DNA of 64,000 nt from Anodontia alba (lineage: Eukaryota; Mollusca; Bivalvia; Lucinida; Lucinidae). Position numbers and translations under genes: made by a program. Shown here piece after piece: positions 52,795 to 63,033 of this stretch. Under the pieces are notes generated by a model. It was not told where the DNA came from, did not search any database, and saw only the letters and a program-made list of their open reading frames with translations. The first letter of the stretch is position 1. Every line of letters begins with the position of its first letter. Location of the stretch: contig OZ024821.1 in NCBI GenBank assembly GCA_964016985.1, positions 89,828,093-89,892,092 of the forward strand, in the 5' to 3' direction.

Positions 52795-52985
52795 GGCTGC
52801 TTGATATGCTCTTTATTGGTTTGTAATGTGTTATCTGGCCGTCATAGTTCGTTTACGCTTTCTCATAGTGTCATTGGTAGGCTAAAAATTATATACAATG
52901 ATTATGGCTCTTCCTCAGCATTTTGCTTACTACTGGCTGTTCATTTCTGGTATTTTGGTTTGTTGCAACGGTCACCTGAATAACT
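52795..52985 (+). repeat. U2 3' unit, diverged
   Basis: TATCTGGCCGTCATAGTTCG, TTTCTCATAGTGTCATTGG and CAATGATTATGGCTCTTCCT follow the U2 order, like the copy at 12470. Confidence 0.45.
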
Positions 52986-53324
52986 TGTATGTTATACGTT
53001 CCTCCAAATTGTTTTAATAATGTTTAGCCTTTGTTTTAATATTATAGTCAAAGCCTGATACCGCGAAATCATACGACTACCTCGCAAAAAATTATTTATT
53101 TTTCATGTGGTCGTATTTTACAAGACACCAGTAGACAGCACATTTTATTTGATTTTGTACATACACGCGCATATTAGACATAATGAATTATAGTTTTTAT
53201 AATCTATTTTTTTTTTCAAAAATCATGCACATTATGCGTATATATTTATCAAAAATATTGCATTACTGAAAATCTAAACATCACCTTGCACATACACAAC
53301 GTATTGTACATACATCATAATTTG
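52986..53324. other. Stretch without recognisable feature
   Basis: AT-rich, no gene or repeat family recognised. Confidence 0.35.
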
Positions 53325-53960
53325 GTATTGGAGTAAAACTGGTATTAGCCGCCCACTACTACCCCTCCCCCCTGGAGTTTTTCTACGGACCGTTCCAAAG
53401 CGGTTCTTCTGTTGCAGTCTTTTCTCTTTTTTTTCTTTTTTTGGGGGTGAGGGGAGTGGGGGCTGTAGTTTTTTTATGTGACGTTTGTTTTATCATTATC
53501 CTTTCCTCAAAAAAAGGTAAGAGGAGTGCGAAAATCACAAGCCGCAGCCCTTCCCAGACACCAAGAGAAAGAGAAAACAGAGAAAACCAAACAAGCGCAA
53601 ATCGAACAAACGTACAAAAAGCACTAAGATTAGCTCTCTTTTCCCCAAGCTAGGTAATCGCAATGCTAAATGGACTGAAAAACTTAAGAGCATAATACCA
53701 CAAGGCAAGCCTTGAAACAAATCGCCTCGTAGATAAACCAAAGCAACAAAGAGTAAGATTAACACCGGAACCACCGCCTTAAAACGGTCAGTAGAATAAA
53801 CCACCGCGGGGGTGTGAGAGGGTGGGGAGGGGGGGAGTTAAAGCACTTTTACAGCCGGCCAACTTCACCTCAAGTCTCCTTCGTTAGGTGCTTTTGAGAG
53901 CCCGTGCTTGTGGCATTTCCTAGGTATCTCCAATGATATTTTCCTATGCCTAATACAGAA
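53325..53960 (+). repeat. U2 3' unit split by a U1 insertion
   Basis: The left part, 53325-53510, reads GGAGTAAAACTGGTATTAGC, the core GGACCGTTCCAAAGCGGTTC, TTCTGTTGCAGTC and TATGTGACGTTTGTTTTATC, then CCTCAA. The right part, 53868-53960, resumes with CCTCAAGTCTCCTTCGTTAG, GTGCTTTTGAGAGCCCGTGC and TTGTGGCATTTCCTAGGTAT. Confidence 0.72.
53511..53867 (-). repeat. Solo U1 PLE 3' unit with 6-bp target duplication
   Basis: CCTCAA occurs at 53505-53510 and 53868-53873, immediately outside a 357-bp U1. On the minus strand U1 begins TGAAGTTGGCCGGCTGTAAA, has the C/T-rich tract, the core TGACCGTTTTAAGGCGGTGG, GCGATTACCTAGCTTGGGG, TGCGGCTTGTGATTTTCGCA and ends CTCTTACC then T (A run on the plus strand). 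The T-rich 3' end plus the short duplication fit retroposition. Confidence 0.82.
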
Positions 53961-54592
53961 GCTCCAGCCCTCCGCATATAATATACTAGTCAGCAAACTG
54001 TCATCTGTTTACACAAACCATAGAGACCACAGAAAAGAAAGAGAGTAGAGATGCACAAAAATTAAGTTTCTTTTCTAATACTTTAGCTTTTTTTTATATA
54101 ACTTTTCTAGTTCTGATATTTTTTTCTAATACATGTATACAGGGTAATCAAATATATATTCTTCCGTTAACTAAACTAACTGAAAAGGATATGACGCCAA
54201 AGTTTAATATGAGTAGATCCATGATATCGTGCCTGTCTAGATCTCCAGATAACTCCAAACGTGCGAAAATTGAGAACTACCCCGTTTGTCCCGGGGAAAC
54301 AAATGCTGTGAATCCAACAACAGCGATACTCCACACCACTTGTCTTTAGTTATAATTTCAACATTACCCCATTTAGATCCATGTCACCATTAAAAACTGA
54401 TTATATATACTGTACATTATATTGCATTTTTATAGTATTCTTACTAGTTTAGTCTCTGTTAACCTCTCTGGGTTTCTCTGGCAAAACCAGAGGACCTGTA
54501 ATATCTGTTTTCAATGTCACATCTATACTTTCATTTTCCTGTTCTTATCTTCATCATCACAACAGTCTTTATCTTACTTGTGTCCCTGCTCT

Positions 54593-54593
<1 letters not shown>
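53961..54593. other. Stretch without recognisable feature
   Basis: AT-rich and unassigned. Open frames are at or below 71 codons and T-rich. Confidence 0.35.

Positions 54594-54626
<33 letters not shown>
54594..54626 (+). repeat. Poly-T run
   Basis: 33 consecutive T. Not associated with a recognisable retroposon body. Confidence 0.9.
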
Positions 54627-54627
<1 letters not shown>

Positions 54628-55378
54628 TCTTCTCTAAACAACTGTGTAATAGTCTTTTTTCAAAGGTCTTTCTTGAAATTCCATCCTATTCTCATAGACA
54701 TTATATGGCTGTCTGTTGGGAACACATAATGAATAATATTTATTTCCAAAACAGAAGTTAGCAAAAGTATCAAGGCTGTCTGTATAGTGACATGGCACAC
54801 TGTCCAGAAATGTTGTTATACACCCTGTCCGAGACGATGATGCGACTAGATTTTGAAATAAAAACATACAGATTTTGTTTCAAGTTTTTTTATATTTTGT
54901 CCATAATATTCGATTGCAAGTATTGTAAATTGAACTTGGTAAAGCTCACACATACTTGAGGAACAGAAAATGCTGATATAGACAAGCAGACCCACGTTTA
55001 GAGCAGTAAATGATCTAAGTTCAGTCTCAATTTAACAACAACAACAAAACATCTTTAGGCTACAAAGAAGTTTTGCTTTGTAGTGCACCAGATTATACTG
55101 TTTCATTCGTCGTCTTTGAAATTAAATCTGATTCTTTCTTTCTTTCTTATTTTAAATAGCATATACAGTCACGGTATCAGCAAGTCTATGAGTTAATTTA
55201 TATAAGTGGTAGAACTTTAGCTGAAATAAAAGTATTATCAAGCTATACGTGATTATAACATACTTGCATTAATGTTACTTATTGTATAACTGAGTTACAC
55301 TTCTCTAGGCTACGCAGTTTATGATGCCGACACCTGCCTAAGTGGATGGAACAATAACATGTAGCGGGAAATACATCT
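54627..55378. other. Unique-looking stretch without recognisable gene
   Basis: AT-rich sequence with small ACAACAACAAC and TTCTTTCTTTC tracts. No gene or repeat family is recognised. Confidence 0.4.
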
Positions 55379-55626
55379 GGAACCAGTTGTTCAAAACTTA
55401 ACGAAGTTGTTAGCTAACATAACGTTAAAATTTCTATCTTGAAATATTGCAAATACATGGATATTTTTGCTGAAAAAAACATGTGAGTAGCTTTTGCATT
55501 GGAAAAGCCACTCACATTTCTTGCAGCAAATATATCAATCTATTTGAAAATACCTAAGCTACAACAATTAAAGAGTTTGTCATTAACGAGCTCGTTGAGT
55601 TAACAATGCTTTGAGCAACTAGGCCC
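55379..55626 (+). mobile_element. F3 foldback MITE
   Basis: The copy runs from GGAACCAGTTGTTCAAAAC to GAGCAACTAGGCCC. The hairpin arms GTGAGTAGCTTTTGCATT and GGAAAAGCCACTCAC are diverged. The flanking bases differ (T, A), so no duplication is readable. Confidence 0.8.
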
Positions 55627-55639
55627 AGGATAAAAGACG

Positions 55640-55870
55640 AGAGTTGAGCTCTCGTAAAACCAGATTTAAGTCCCAATAACTTTACTGTTGATCGTTGAAA
55701 TGCGGTATATCTGATTCAGTTCCCTTCATGTCAGTATTTTCGGCGGTTATATTATTGTGTTTTACTATGATGTCGTTTCGTATCATTCTATTCTTATTTC
55801 CTGTCTTTTGAGTGCTGAGTTCCGTGATTATGGCCTCTCCTGGGTATCCGATTATTTATATCATTTGACT
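55640..55870 (+). repeat. U2 3' unit, diverged
   Basis: GTAAAACCAGATTTAAGTCC, the decayed core GTTGATCGTTGAAATGCGGT, GTTCCCTTCATGTCAG, TATGATGTCGTTTCG and TTCCGTGATTATGGCCTCTC, then CTGGGTATCCGATTATTTAT. Confidence 0.55.
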
Positions 55871-56239
55871 TTCTATCGTTATTTATGTAGGGAAAATTAA
55901 ATTCGAACTAGGAACTGCAGTTGACAAACAGTGTCTTCCGTATATATACCTGCTACTGTTATTCGTTGTTTCTATTACTTTGTGGCCCTCGGCTGCGGAG
56001 GTATTTTTCGTTTAATACTATTTGGTGCCGTGTTCTGATATTAAATCTGTCATATCTAGATTTTTGCCCGCGCCACTTGAGGAAGAAGGTGCTGATTGTT
56101 AGTACTACATGGGTTATGCTTATAAGAATGAATATTAGCTAATGGCGTTGTTGTTTGAGTTGCCGCCTTTTTTCACTCTCCGCTTTATACAAGTATTTAC
56201 CATTTTCAAAGGCCTTGTACTACTAGGTTGTCCTACTCA
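55871..56239. other. Stretch without recognisable feature
   Basis: A 73-codon open frame at 55921-56142 resembles no family. Nothing else is recognised. Confidence 0.35.
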
Positions 56240-56495
56240 AATGACGAAAACACGCCTATTCAAATGTATTGAAAATTTTACAACCAAAAAAGGAAAATTT
56301 TCAGATAAAAAATTCTGATACTTTTTTATATTCCTGCTCATAACATAGGTGGTTTGTACTCGTTAGAACCGCCTACCCACAATCTATACTTTTTAGCTAA
56401 ACAAGAAAAATAATGTATACCCCTGCAAACCTCATTTTTACAATATAAAAGTGAGGTTTAAGGGATCAAAATGATATAGGCGTGTTTACGTGATG
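56240..56495 (+). mobile_element. F1 MITE with collapsed hairpin
   Basis: The termini are AATGACGAAAACACGCCTAT and GGCGTGTTTACGTGATG. The palindrome is reduced to one arm (TACTCGTTAGAACCGCC directly joined to TACCCACAATC), so one stem is deleted. Confidence 0.8.
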
Positions 56496-56643
56496 TTTTC
56501 ATTTTTTGGCTTGTGGCCAGGGTTGATTTGCTTCTTGGAGTCATGGCTTAGCTGTTTTTTCTGTGTGTGGCTATTCATAGACATCGTCCATGCTATTTTC
56601 AATCTTAACGAATCTATACACTAAACGTTCGCTGCAATTTTAC

Positions 56644-56870
56644 CATTATGAAAACATGCCTATTCAAATATACAGAAAATTTTACCACAAAAACTTAAAA
56701 TTTTCAGATAAAAATAAAATAAGATATTTTTCACATTTCTGCTCAAAACATATATTGTGGGTACATGATAGAATCGCATCGATAAGGCGGTTCTAACGAG
56801 TACCCACAATCTATGTTTTTGAGTGGTGTCTAAGGGGGTCAAAATTATATATAGGCATGTTTTCGTGATG
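56644..56870 (+). mobile_element. F1 foldback MITE
   Basis: The copy runs from CATTATGAAAACATGCCTAT to GCATGTTTTCGTGATG, and lacks the CCCCTGTAAACCCCAG segment. The palindrome at 56754-56814 has several mismatches. C flanks both sides (56643 and 56871). Confidence 0.84.
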
Positions 56871-57149
56871 CAGAGACTGGAACATCTTCAAGGAAATAAA
56901 TAGGACATTGACATATTTGTTTCCCTTCTAAGTACTTTTAAATGAAAGTGTATTCTCCTTCTGAGAGCAATTGCTTACTTTAAAAGTAGCCCTGTGTTAA
57001 AATGTTACAAATACTAGGCAGGCATTATTCTGTCTGCAAAATCATCCCGTTTACTAAATGCCAGCAAAATGTTTACCGTGTGTCCATGCACTTAACTGCT
57101 CCAATTTTTTGCATGCTTTCACGACGAACTATCTATTCCTTGTAATAAA

Positions 57150-57650
57150 GATAAGAGAAAAGCCCAGGGAGTGCCAGAATCACAAGCCGCAGCCCTTCCC
57201 AGACATCAAGAGGAAGAGGAAGCAGACAAAACCAAACAAGCGCAAATCGAACAAACGTACGAAAAGCACTTAGACTAGTTCTCTCTTCCTCAAATGAGGT
57301 AATCGCAATGCTAAAAGAACTGAAAAAACACAAGAACAAAATAACACAAGGCAAGGCTTAAAACAAATCGCATCGTAGAATAAACCACAAAGCACCAAAG
57401 AGTAAGACTAACACCGGGACCACCGCCTTAGAACGGTCAGTAGAATAAACCGCCGGGGTGGGATTGAAGCACTTTTACAGCCGGCCAACTTCACCCTGGA
57501 TCCCGATGCTACTCTTAATACAGAAATACATAAAAATTCGGTTCCATAAAGGCTCCGAACTCAGTCAATGCATCAAAGCGAAAACATAAAAATCAAATTA
57601 ATCACTATAATAAACAATGACGAGTACTCATGGCTAATTCTACTATAAGT
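57150..57650 (-). repeat. U1 PLE 3' unit, extended copy
   Basis: On the minus strand it extends further 5' than the solo copies: ATTAGCCATGAGTACTCGTC, TTGATTTTTATGTTTTCGC, GACTGAGTTCGGAGCC and AGAGTAGCATCGGGATCCAG. It then has the core TGACCGTTCTAAGGCGGTGG, ATTGCGATTACCTCATTTG, GTGATTCTGGCACTCC and CTTTTCTCTTATC. No reverse transcriptase is attached. Confidence 0.72.
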
Positions 57651-58224
57651 TAAGGAAAATGCTTACAGTTTCTGCTGGGAGACAACTCTGTCAAAATTGT
57701 TTTGGCTTCCTTCTGAAAAGTATTCTAATCTAAAAGAAAATAATTACTCTTCTTGGAAGCACGCATTTTTCTTTTAGCGTAGCCCCTTTTCGGAAGGGTC
57801 TGGTGTGCAGAACAGTAAACAGGAAGTTCCACAATCGTTCTTCCTATTACAAAATGCTGAAAAATCTACTAAGTGTATCAACTCTCGTAAAATGCAGTTT
57901 CAGTGTGACCGAAAGTACTCTTTCGTTTCACCTTTTAACACGAACTATGCTTTTAATCCTTGCTCGTCCTAATGGAAATTATTTTCCGTGACAGTCACAA
58001 ATTGGTAATTACCAACAAGTTAAACTATTCTACTGGGGTTTAATGTAATGCGTAGCATAATTCATGGCTTCATATATCACACTAGCTAATAAAGGACAGC
58101 TCAGATTCTATATTCCCTAATGTAATGGATGTTGTATCATAGACAACATATCAGCAAGAACACTCTAACACAATCTGAGAGACGCCAGAGAAAACCTACC
58201 TCGTGTCATATGCAAATGGGCCGC
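57651..58224. other. Stretch without recognisable feature
   Basis: AT-rich and unassigned. The longest open frame is 62 codons. Confidence 0.35.
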
Positions 58225-58465
58225 GTTGAGCGAAAAGTGCCTGCAAACGTGTGCAAAAGTACGCAGATTTAGATCATTTTGTGCATGCGCAAAGTATCAT
58301 CTGGACCTTTGCTCTCAATATTTACGTTTTGTAGTATCCAATAATTCTGTTAGCGGGAAGCGAATGTCCTGATCAGTCTTCGCAGACGCGTAGGCTAATA
58401 TGGGCACTCGCTGTCTGCATACGCCCGAATAATTGTTTTTGCATGACGCGGCCAAAATACCGTTT
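58225..58465. mobile_element. F4-type element
   Basis: AGTACGCAGATTTAGATCAT, CATGCGCAAAGTATCATCTG, TAGTATCCAATAATTCTGTT, GCGGGAAGCGAATGTCCTGA, TAGGCTAATATGGGCACTCG and TGACGCGGCCAAAATAC follow the layout of 39321-39545. Confidence 0.6.
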
Positions 58466-59164
58466 TACAAGAACAGTCTGCATGTTGTTATCTTAATCGT
58501 GAGTTAGATCTTGCAATGCAGTTTGTGTGAATGATGACATCTCTGACTATTGTGCACGTGTGAGATCAGCTCTTAATCAGTTTTATATGATATAATGCAG
58601 CTTTTACCATGGCACGACACATATTATACTTTCCCCTACACTATCTCAATTTTATAAAAGAAACACATAATGTATAAAGATTACAAACTCGAGATTGTTT
58701 TAATTAGTTTAAATTTGAAGTATTTATGAGGTCCTCTTGCCGATACAGAGAGCTACTACCAATTTCGGTACTAATGACTTTTCTGTACTTTCATGATATT
58801 GGTAATACTATTAGTACAATCAACCCTCTATATACCAATACTCGATATAACGACAAAATTCGTTATGATAAAAGTCTGATTAGCACAAAATCTTCGCTCG
58901 AGAGGTGACAGTGAATCAGAAATTGGGAATGAAAATTTTATACGCCAAGAAACAAATGCATGGCGATTCTAACAAATATCCATAACATATGTTCTATGAG
59001 GAAATAAGAATAAAACAATGCCTTTCTTACACATCATTTTGCTCATTAAGGATATTTTACAATAGCAAATTCATTTTAATAGCAACATCTTCGGGAACAA
59101 ATATCTATTATACTCGCAGTGCAGTGTATACATTCAAGTTTATGTCTTTTGTGGTAGTCTGTCT
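58466..59164. other. Stretch with pogo-like scrap
   Basis: GTACAATCAACCCTCTATAT then CTCGATATAACGACAAAATT at about 58815-58862 resembles one end of the pogo-like TIR at 1147. The rest is unassigned. Confidence 0.4.
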
Positions 59165-59499
59165 TATACATGCTTATCCTCCCCGCACCCCACCTCCCCC
59201 AGTTATTACTGACCGCTCCAAGGTGATACTTTTATAGTAGTACTTTTTGGTAATTGTTATGTAGTGTTTTATTATGTAATGTTTTTCTTTTAACAATTAT
59301 TTCAGTTTATTACACATTCAGTTAAGTTTGGGTAACAGCGTTCCCACCTTTTTGGGAAAGAGTTGCCAACTCCGCTTACCTTCTGTTCATTTTGGGGCTG
59401 CTTTATTGTATTTGTCTGTCTTTTGCTTTGGTGTTTGGGGGTTATGTAGATCAGTGTGTATTAGTACCTGAGTTTTCTTATTTACTGTGAAAAAGAAAA
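59165..59499 (+). repeat. U3 retroelement 3' unit
   Basis: CCCCCAGTTATTACTGACCG, CTCCAAGGTGATACTTTTAT, AATTGTTATGTAGTGTTTTA, CAGTTAAGTTTGGGTAACAG, AAGAGTTGCCAACTCCGC and TTTGTCTGTCTTTTGC follow the U3 order. It ends GAGTTTTCTTATTTACTGT against a U1 unit. Confidence 0.68.
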
Positions 59500-60112
59500 C
59501 ATAACGTGCCTGGAGTGCCACAATCATAAGCCGCAGCCCTTCCCTGACACCAAGAGGTAGAGGAAACAAACAAAACCAAACAAGCGCAAACCGAACAAAC
59601 AGATAAGCTCTGTCTTCCTCATGCGAGGTAATCGCAATGTTCAAAGGACTGAAAAACACAACAAAATAATATCATGCGACTTTAAACAAATCTCCTCGTA
59701 GAATAAACCACACAGCAACAAAGAGTAAAACCAACACCGGGACCACCGCCTTAGAACAGTCAGTAGAATAAACCACCGGGGGTGTGTGGGGGGGGTGGGG
59801 GTTAACTCACGTTTACAGCCGGCCAACTTCACCCTGGGTCCCGATGCTACCTTTAATACAGAAACACATAAACATTCGGTTTGCATAAAGGCTGCCGACT
59901 CAGTCAATGTATCAAAGCAGAAACATAAAAATCAAATTTATCACTATGATAAACAAAGTCGAGTACTCGTGGCTAATTCTACTATGTGCCATAGTAAATG
60001 AAAACCAATAGTTGAACCACGGCAGGCCAAGCCAAAGACATATCGTCAAGCCCAAGTCCACTGGTTAAAAGTTTACGAAGAGGCCGTCATTGAGTCTGAG
60101 GCCCGAACACCT
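59500..60112 (-). repeat. PLE 3' region with U1, minus strand
   Basis: On the minus strand: GGGCCTCAGACTCAATGACG, CATATGTCTTTGGCTTGGCCTG, GGTTCAACTATTGGTTTTCA, CCAGGGTGAAGTTGGCCGG, the core TGACTGTTCTAAGGCGGTGG, GATTACCTCGCATGAGG and GGCTTATGATTGTGGCACTC. It covers nearly the whole 3' region seen in the 13.5 kb PLE. At about 60112 it switches abruptly to plus-strand PLE. Confidence 0.74.
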
Positions 60113-60330
60113 TCAGCAAGGAATATCAAAACCGGAATTTTACGGTGACCTAGTTCATAAATTTATGAAACTTGTTGCGAAAGCCATTCTTTAAAAGAAT
60201 TCAAAACAAAAAAAAAGCACATTACCCGTTATAGGATGGGATATACTAAGGACATTATACGACAGACTGCATGCTTAGTTTCTAACCCAGACATGGTTGG
60301 TGGCTATGCCTTTCTCTTTATTTGCGGTGG
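60113..60330 (+). pseudogene. PLE reverse-transcriptase C-terminal scrap, inverted junction
   Basis: On the plus strand it reads SARNIKTGILR or, in the matching frame, GISKPEFYGDLVHKFMKLVA, then GYTKDIIRQTACLVSNPDMV and GGYAFLF. These match GISEPEFYGDLVYRFRKIVS and RQTACLVVNPIIVDGYASLF at 14103-14400. An A run and shifts separate the two parts. It abuts the minus-strand 3' region head to head. Confidence 0.75.
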
Positions 60331-60870
60331 GCCGGGTCTCAGACTCCATCACGGTGCCAACCAAAACCTTTCATTAGGTCGATGCCTGAAAGTATGTCTT
60401 TGTTCGGGTCCTCCGTGGTTCAACTAGTGGTTTGCTACTGCGACCTATGTCTGAGATAATGGCAACGAGCCCTCATCCTTGTTTCATCACATGATTTATA
60501 TTTTTGTTTCTGTGATGGTTCACTAATTAGGAAGCCTCTATCCTAGCCGAACGATCATTTGATATTTTCACAACATTTGGCCCTTGGGTGAAGATTAGAT
60601 GCCTGTAAAATCGATTTAAACCTCGCGGTAGGTTTTATTACTGAAGAGTCTAAGGCGGTGGTACTTGTGATGGTTGCTCTTTCTGTGGTCATCAGGGTGC
60701 TCGCTGGGTATTTTGTTTTCATGTTATGTCATATCCGTTGTCGTGTTTTCTTGTTTAGTGGATTCGGTCTAGTATTGTGATCACGTTGCTGGAGAAGAAG
60801 GAGCTGGTTGCTTTACTTCTCTTTTGGTTTATGACTTTTCTCTTACCTTTTTTATGATTTGAAATACTTT
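60331..60870 (+). repeat. PLE 3' region with diverged U1 unit
   Basis: This continues from the reverse-transcriptase scrap: GGTCTCAGACTCCATCACGG, GTATGTCTTTGTTCGGGTCC, GTGGTTCAACTAGTGGTTTG, TGGGTGAAGATTAGATGCCT, the core CTGAAGAGTCTAAGGCGGTG, TATTGTGATCACGTTGCTGG and the end CTTTTCTCTTACC plus T. It shows that the reverse transcriptase and the whole terminal unit are co-linear in a second place. Confidence 0.68.
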
Positions 60871-60945
60871 ATAGTCTGTATTACTAATGCCTAAACACCT
60901 TGCGTGTTTTTCAAAACCCGTAACATAACATTGTGTCTCATGGTG

Positions 60946-61180
60946 GTTTGTTGGGTCTTCCTCTTGGTGTCGTTATTAGGTATTATTCTGGGTCCAGTTG
61001 TTCGAAGCTAACGATGTCGTTAGTTAACGTATCGTTAAAACTTTGATCATTAAATATGGCAGAATAGTGAACATTTTGGCCTCTAACTAGTTCGTTAAGC
61101 TAACGATGCTTTGAACAACTGGGCCCTGTAACTGTGGTTATTTCTCGACATATTCTATACTTTTTTGTATTATTATTTTA
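60946..61180 (+). repeat. U1/U2-like scrap around an F3 element
   Basis: TCTTCCTCTTGGTGTCGTTA before, and GTAACTGTGGTTATTTCTCG after, the F3 copy at 60990-61126 resemble the 3' blocks of U units. The assignment is weak. Confidence 0.35.
60990..61126 (+). mobile_element. F3 MITE without hairpin
   Basis: The ends GGGTCCAGTTGTTCGAAGC and GCTTTGAACAACTGGGCCC are intact, but the central hairpin is deleted, leaving 137 bp. T flanks both sides (60989 and 61127). Confidence 0.86.
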
Positions 61181-61394
61181 GTATTAATTTTGAAACTGTA
61201 TTTATAACTTTTTTTATTTCTACAGCTCTGCTTATCGTCATCGTAACAATTGTCCAATTCGGGGAATTGACTTTTAGTCCTGAAGGCTTGAATTGCATAT
61301 CATATTGATGACACTTTATAAGATTTTCCGATAGATAGAACTGTTTGTGTGCACTTCTTGGTCCTAATTTGTTTCTGTTTCTTACGAGAAAGGC

Positions 61395-61640
61395 TTCATG
61401 TTGCCCCTCGCTGTGAAAACTAAAATACCAGTGTTACCGAGGCATTTATTCAATTCAGTTTCCAGGTATTTAGATGTTTCAAGGCTGATGTTCTGTTGCA
61501 GTTTGCTTATTTTTTTGTGTGTCTGTGGTTTCATGTATGGCGCTTATTGTTGTCATTATTTGATCCTCCTCTCTCCTTTTGATGCTGTGTTTCGTTATTG
61601 TGGCATTTCCTGTGAATCTTCACTTATATTTTGTTTAATA
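61395..61640 (+). repeat. U2 3' unit, diverged
   Basis: GTGAAAACTAAAATACCAGT, TTTCAAGGCTGATGTTCTGT, TGCAGTTTGC, GTGTCTGTGGTTTCATGTAT, GGCGCTTATTGTTGTCATTA, TCCTCTCTCCTTTTGATGC and TTTCGTTATTGTGGCATTTC keep the U2 order. The core is decayed. Confidence 0.55.
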
Positions 61641-61844
61641 TTTGTAATATATATTTTGAACAAATGGTTGATAAAATTTTGTCCTGACTTACGACTTTGA
61701 TTTTGACCTTTGAACTTTTCCGTTTTATATGGTTATGTTCGCTAGATAGCTGTGCGGCGACCAAAAACACCTCCCTGTTTTTTGTGGTCCTTTGGAATCG
61801 CTGGGTTTATTCGGATTTATTTCAAAATAGAATATTGCTCGGAA

Positions 61845-62126
61845 ATGAGCTAAGAGATGTACGCAGTGTTGCACGTTACATTATTAGATCGGTAGAGTAT
61901 CTGAATGACAGCAATGGGCTAAGAGGCGCCGGCAGTGTTGCATATTACAATACTAGATCGGTACAGCATCGGAATGATGCCTCGATGGTTGTGAGTTCGA
62001 GCTCTGGTACAACTGAACGTATTTCTTATTCTCTTCTGACAAAATGATATATGTTTTTGTACTGGATTAAATCTGCGTTTTCTTCTTCTTCGTCTTCTTC
62101 TTTTTTTTCCAGTATTCTCTTCTTCT
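61845..62126 (+). mobile_element. tRNA-derived SINE head, dimeric, with CTT-rich tail
   Basis: A unit starting CTAAGAGATGTACGCAGTGT is repeated about 70 bases later as CTAAGAGGCGCCGGCAGTGT. The second copy continues CTAGATCGGTACAGCATCGG (A-box-like, with the look of a tRNA D arm) and GATGGTTGTGAGTTCGAGCT (B-box-like). A tail of T and CTT repeats follows (about 62078-62126). It resembles a tRNA-derived SINE head, not a functional tRNA: no cloverleaf closes. Confidence 0.5.
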
Positions 62127-62837
62127 TCTAATTATTTATATTGTAATATTGTCACCGCCACGTCATTCATGATAGCGTATATAACATAACAGTCGCACAT
62201 TCTGCCTATACCGAATCTTATATCTCCAAATTAATTGTTTTGTTACTGACTTTTTGGCGCCTTTATCTTTGCAAAATAATGTAAATCCTAATCCAACCCA
62301 AGCAGACAAAGTGCACTTGGTGTCTCTTTTGTTTGGAATTGCGTATAGGTTTGTGTTTAATGTTCTGTCTGATAGCTTGTTTCCAAACATTTACGTCCAG
62401 AAACTGGAAAAATAAAGAGTATATTATACAGTATATTGAGCAAAAAGATTACTGGCAAACTTAAAGCAGAATAAGGCAGAGGCAGAAATATTATGATTTG
62501 TACCAGAGTTATTGTCAAATAAAGTCGCATCATAAGCACTAAGGTTTAACGTAAAATGTATACGTTAATGTGTATTAGGAACTCCAAGGTTAATGTAGGA
62601 GATAAAAGGGTATAAATAAGTCTGATTAAAAGCCCGCGGGAGTTTGTGAAAACGTAAATACGATCTTGTAATAAATCGCTTCATCAGCTCAATGTCCTAT
62701 CGGTGCTAAACTCTCTACGTGCTAAACTCCCTACATTTAAGATTTTTAGATTATATGTTTTCGCGCAATTTTAGATGATAGTAAATTATAAGTAAACGAG
62801 AAAGTTTTTCTCCTGCTTTTTGGGCTGCTGTAAAAGT
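62127..62837. other. Stretch without recognisable gene
   Basis: AT-rich. A short duplication, CTCTCTACGTGCTAAAC / CTCCCTACA, lies near 62710. No family is recognised. Confidence 0.4.
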
Positions 62838-62946
62838 ATAAGTAAATATACACAGAAAAACACACAATCACGAAGCATAGCCTTGCTGAGGAACCAAACT
62901 AAGGAGGGATGTGGAAAAATAATGACAAAATAAACGGCGTGTATGA
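62838..62946 (-). repeat. U2 3' unit, 3' part
   Basis: On the minus strand: GTCATTATTTTTCCACATCC, CTCCTTAGTTTGGTTCCTCA and GCAAGGCTATGCTTCGTGAT, then TGTGTGTTTTTCTGTG. A U1 scrap is joined through an A run. Confidence 0.58.
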
Positions 62947-63033
62947 AAAAAAAAAGGTAAGAGAACAAACGTACGAAAAGCACTAAGATTAGCTCTCTTC
63001 CCCAAGCGAGGTAATCACAATGCTAAAAGGACT
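62947..63033 (-). repeat. U1 3' unit, internally deleted scrap
   Basis: AAAAAAAAAAGGTAAGAG (plus strand) is the U1 3' end as seen at 53511. It is joined directly to AACAAACGTACGAAAAGCAC and CCCCAAGCGAGGTAATCAC. It stops at AAAAGGACT against the LINE. Confidence 0.65.
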
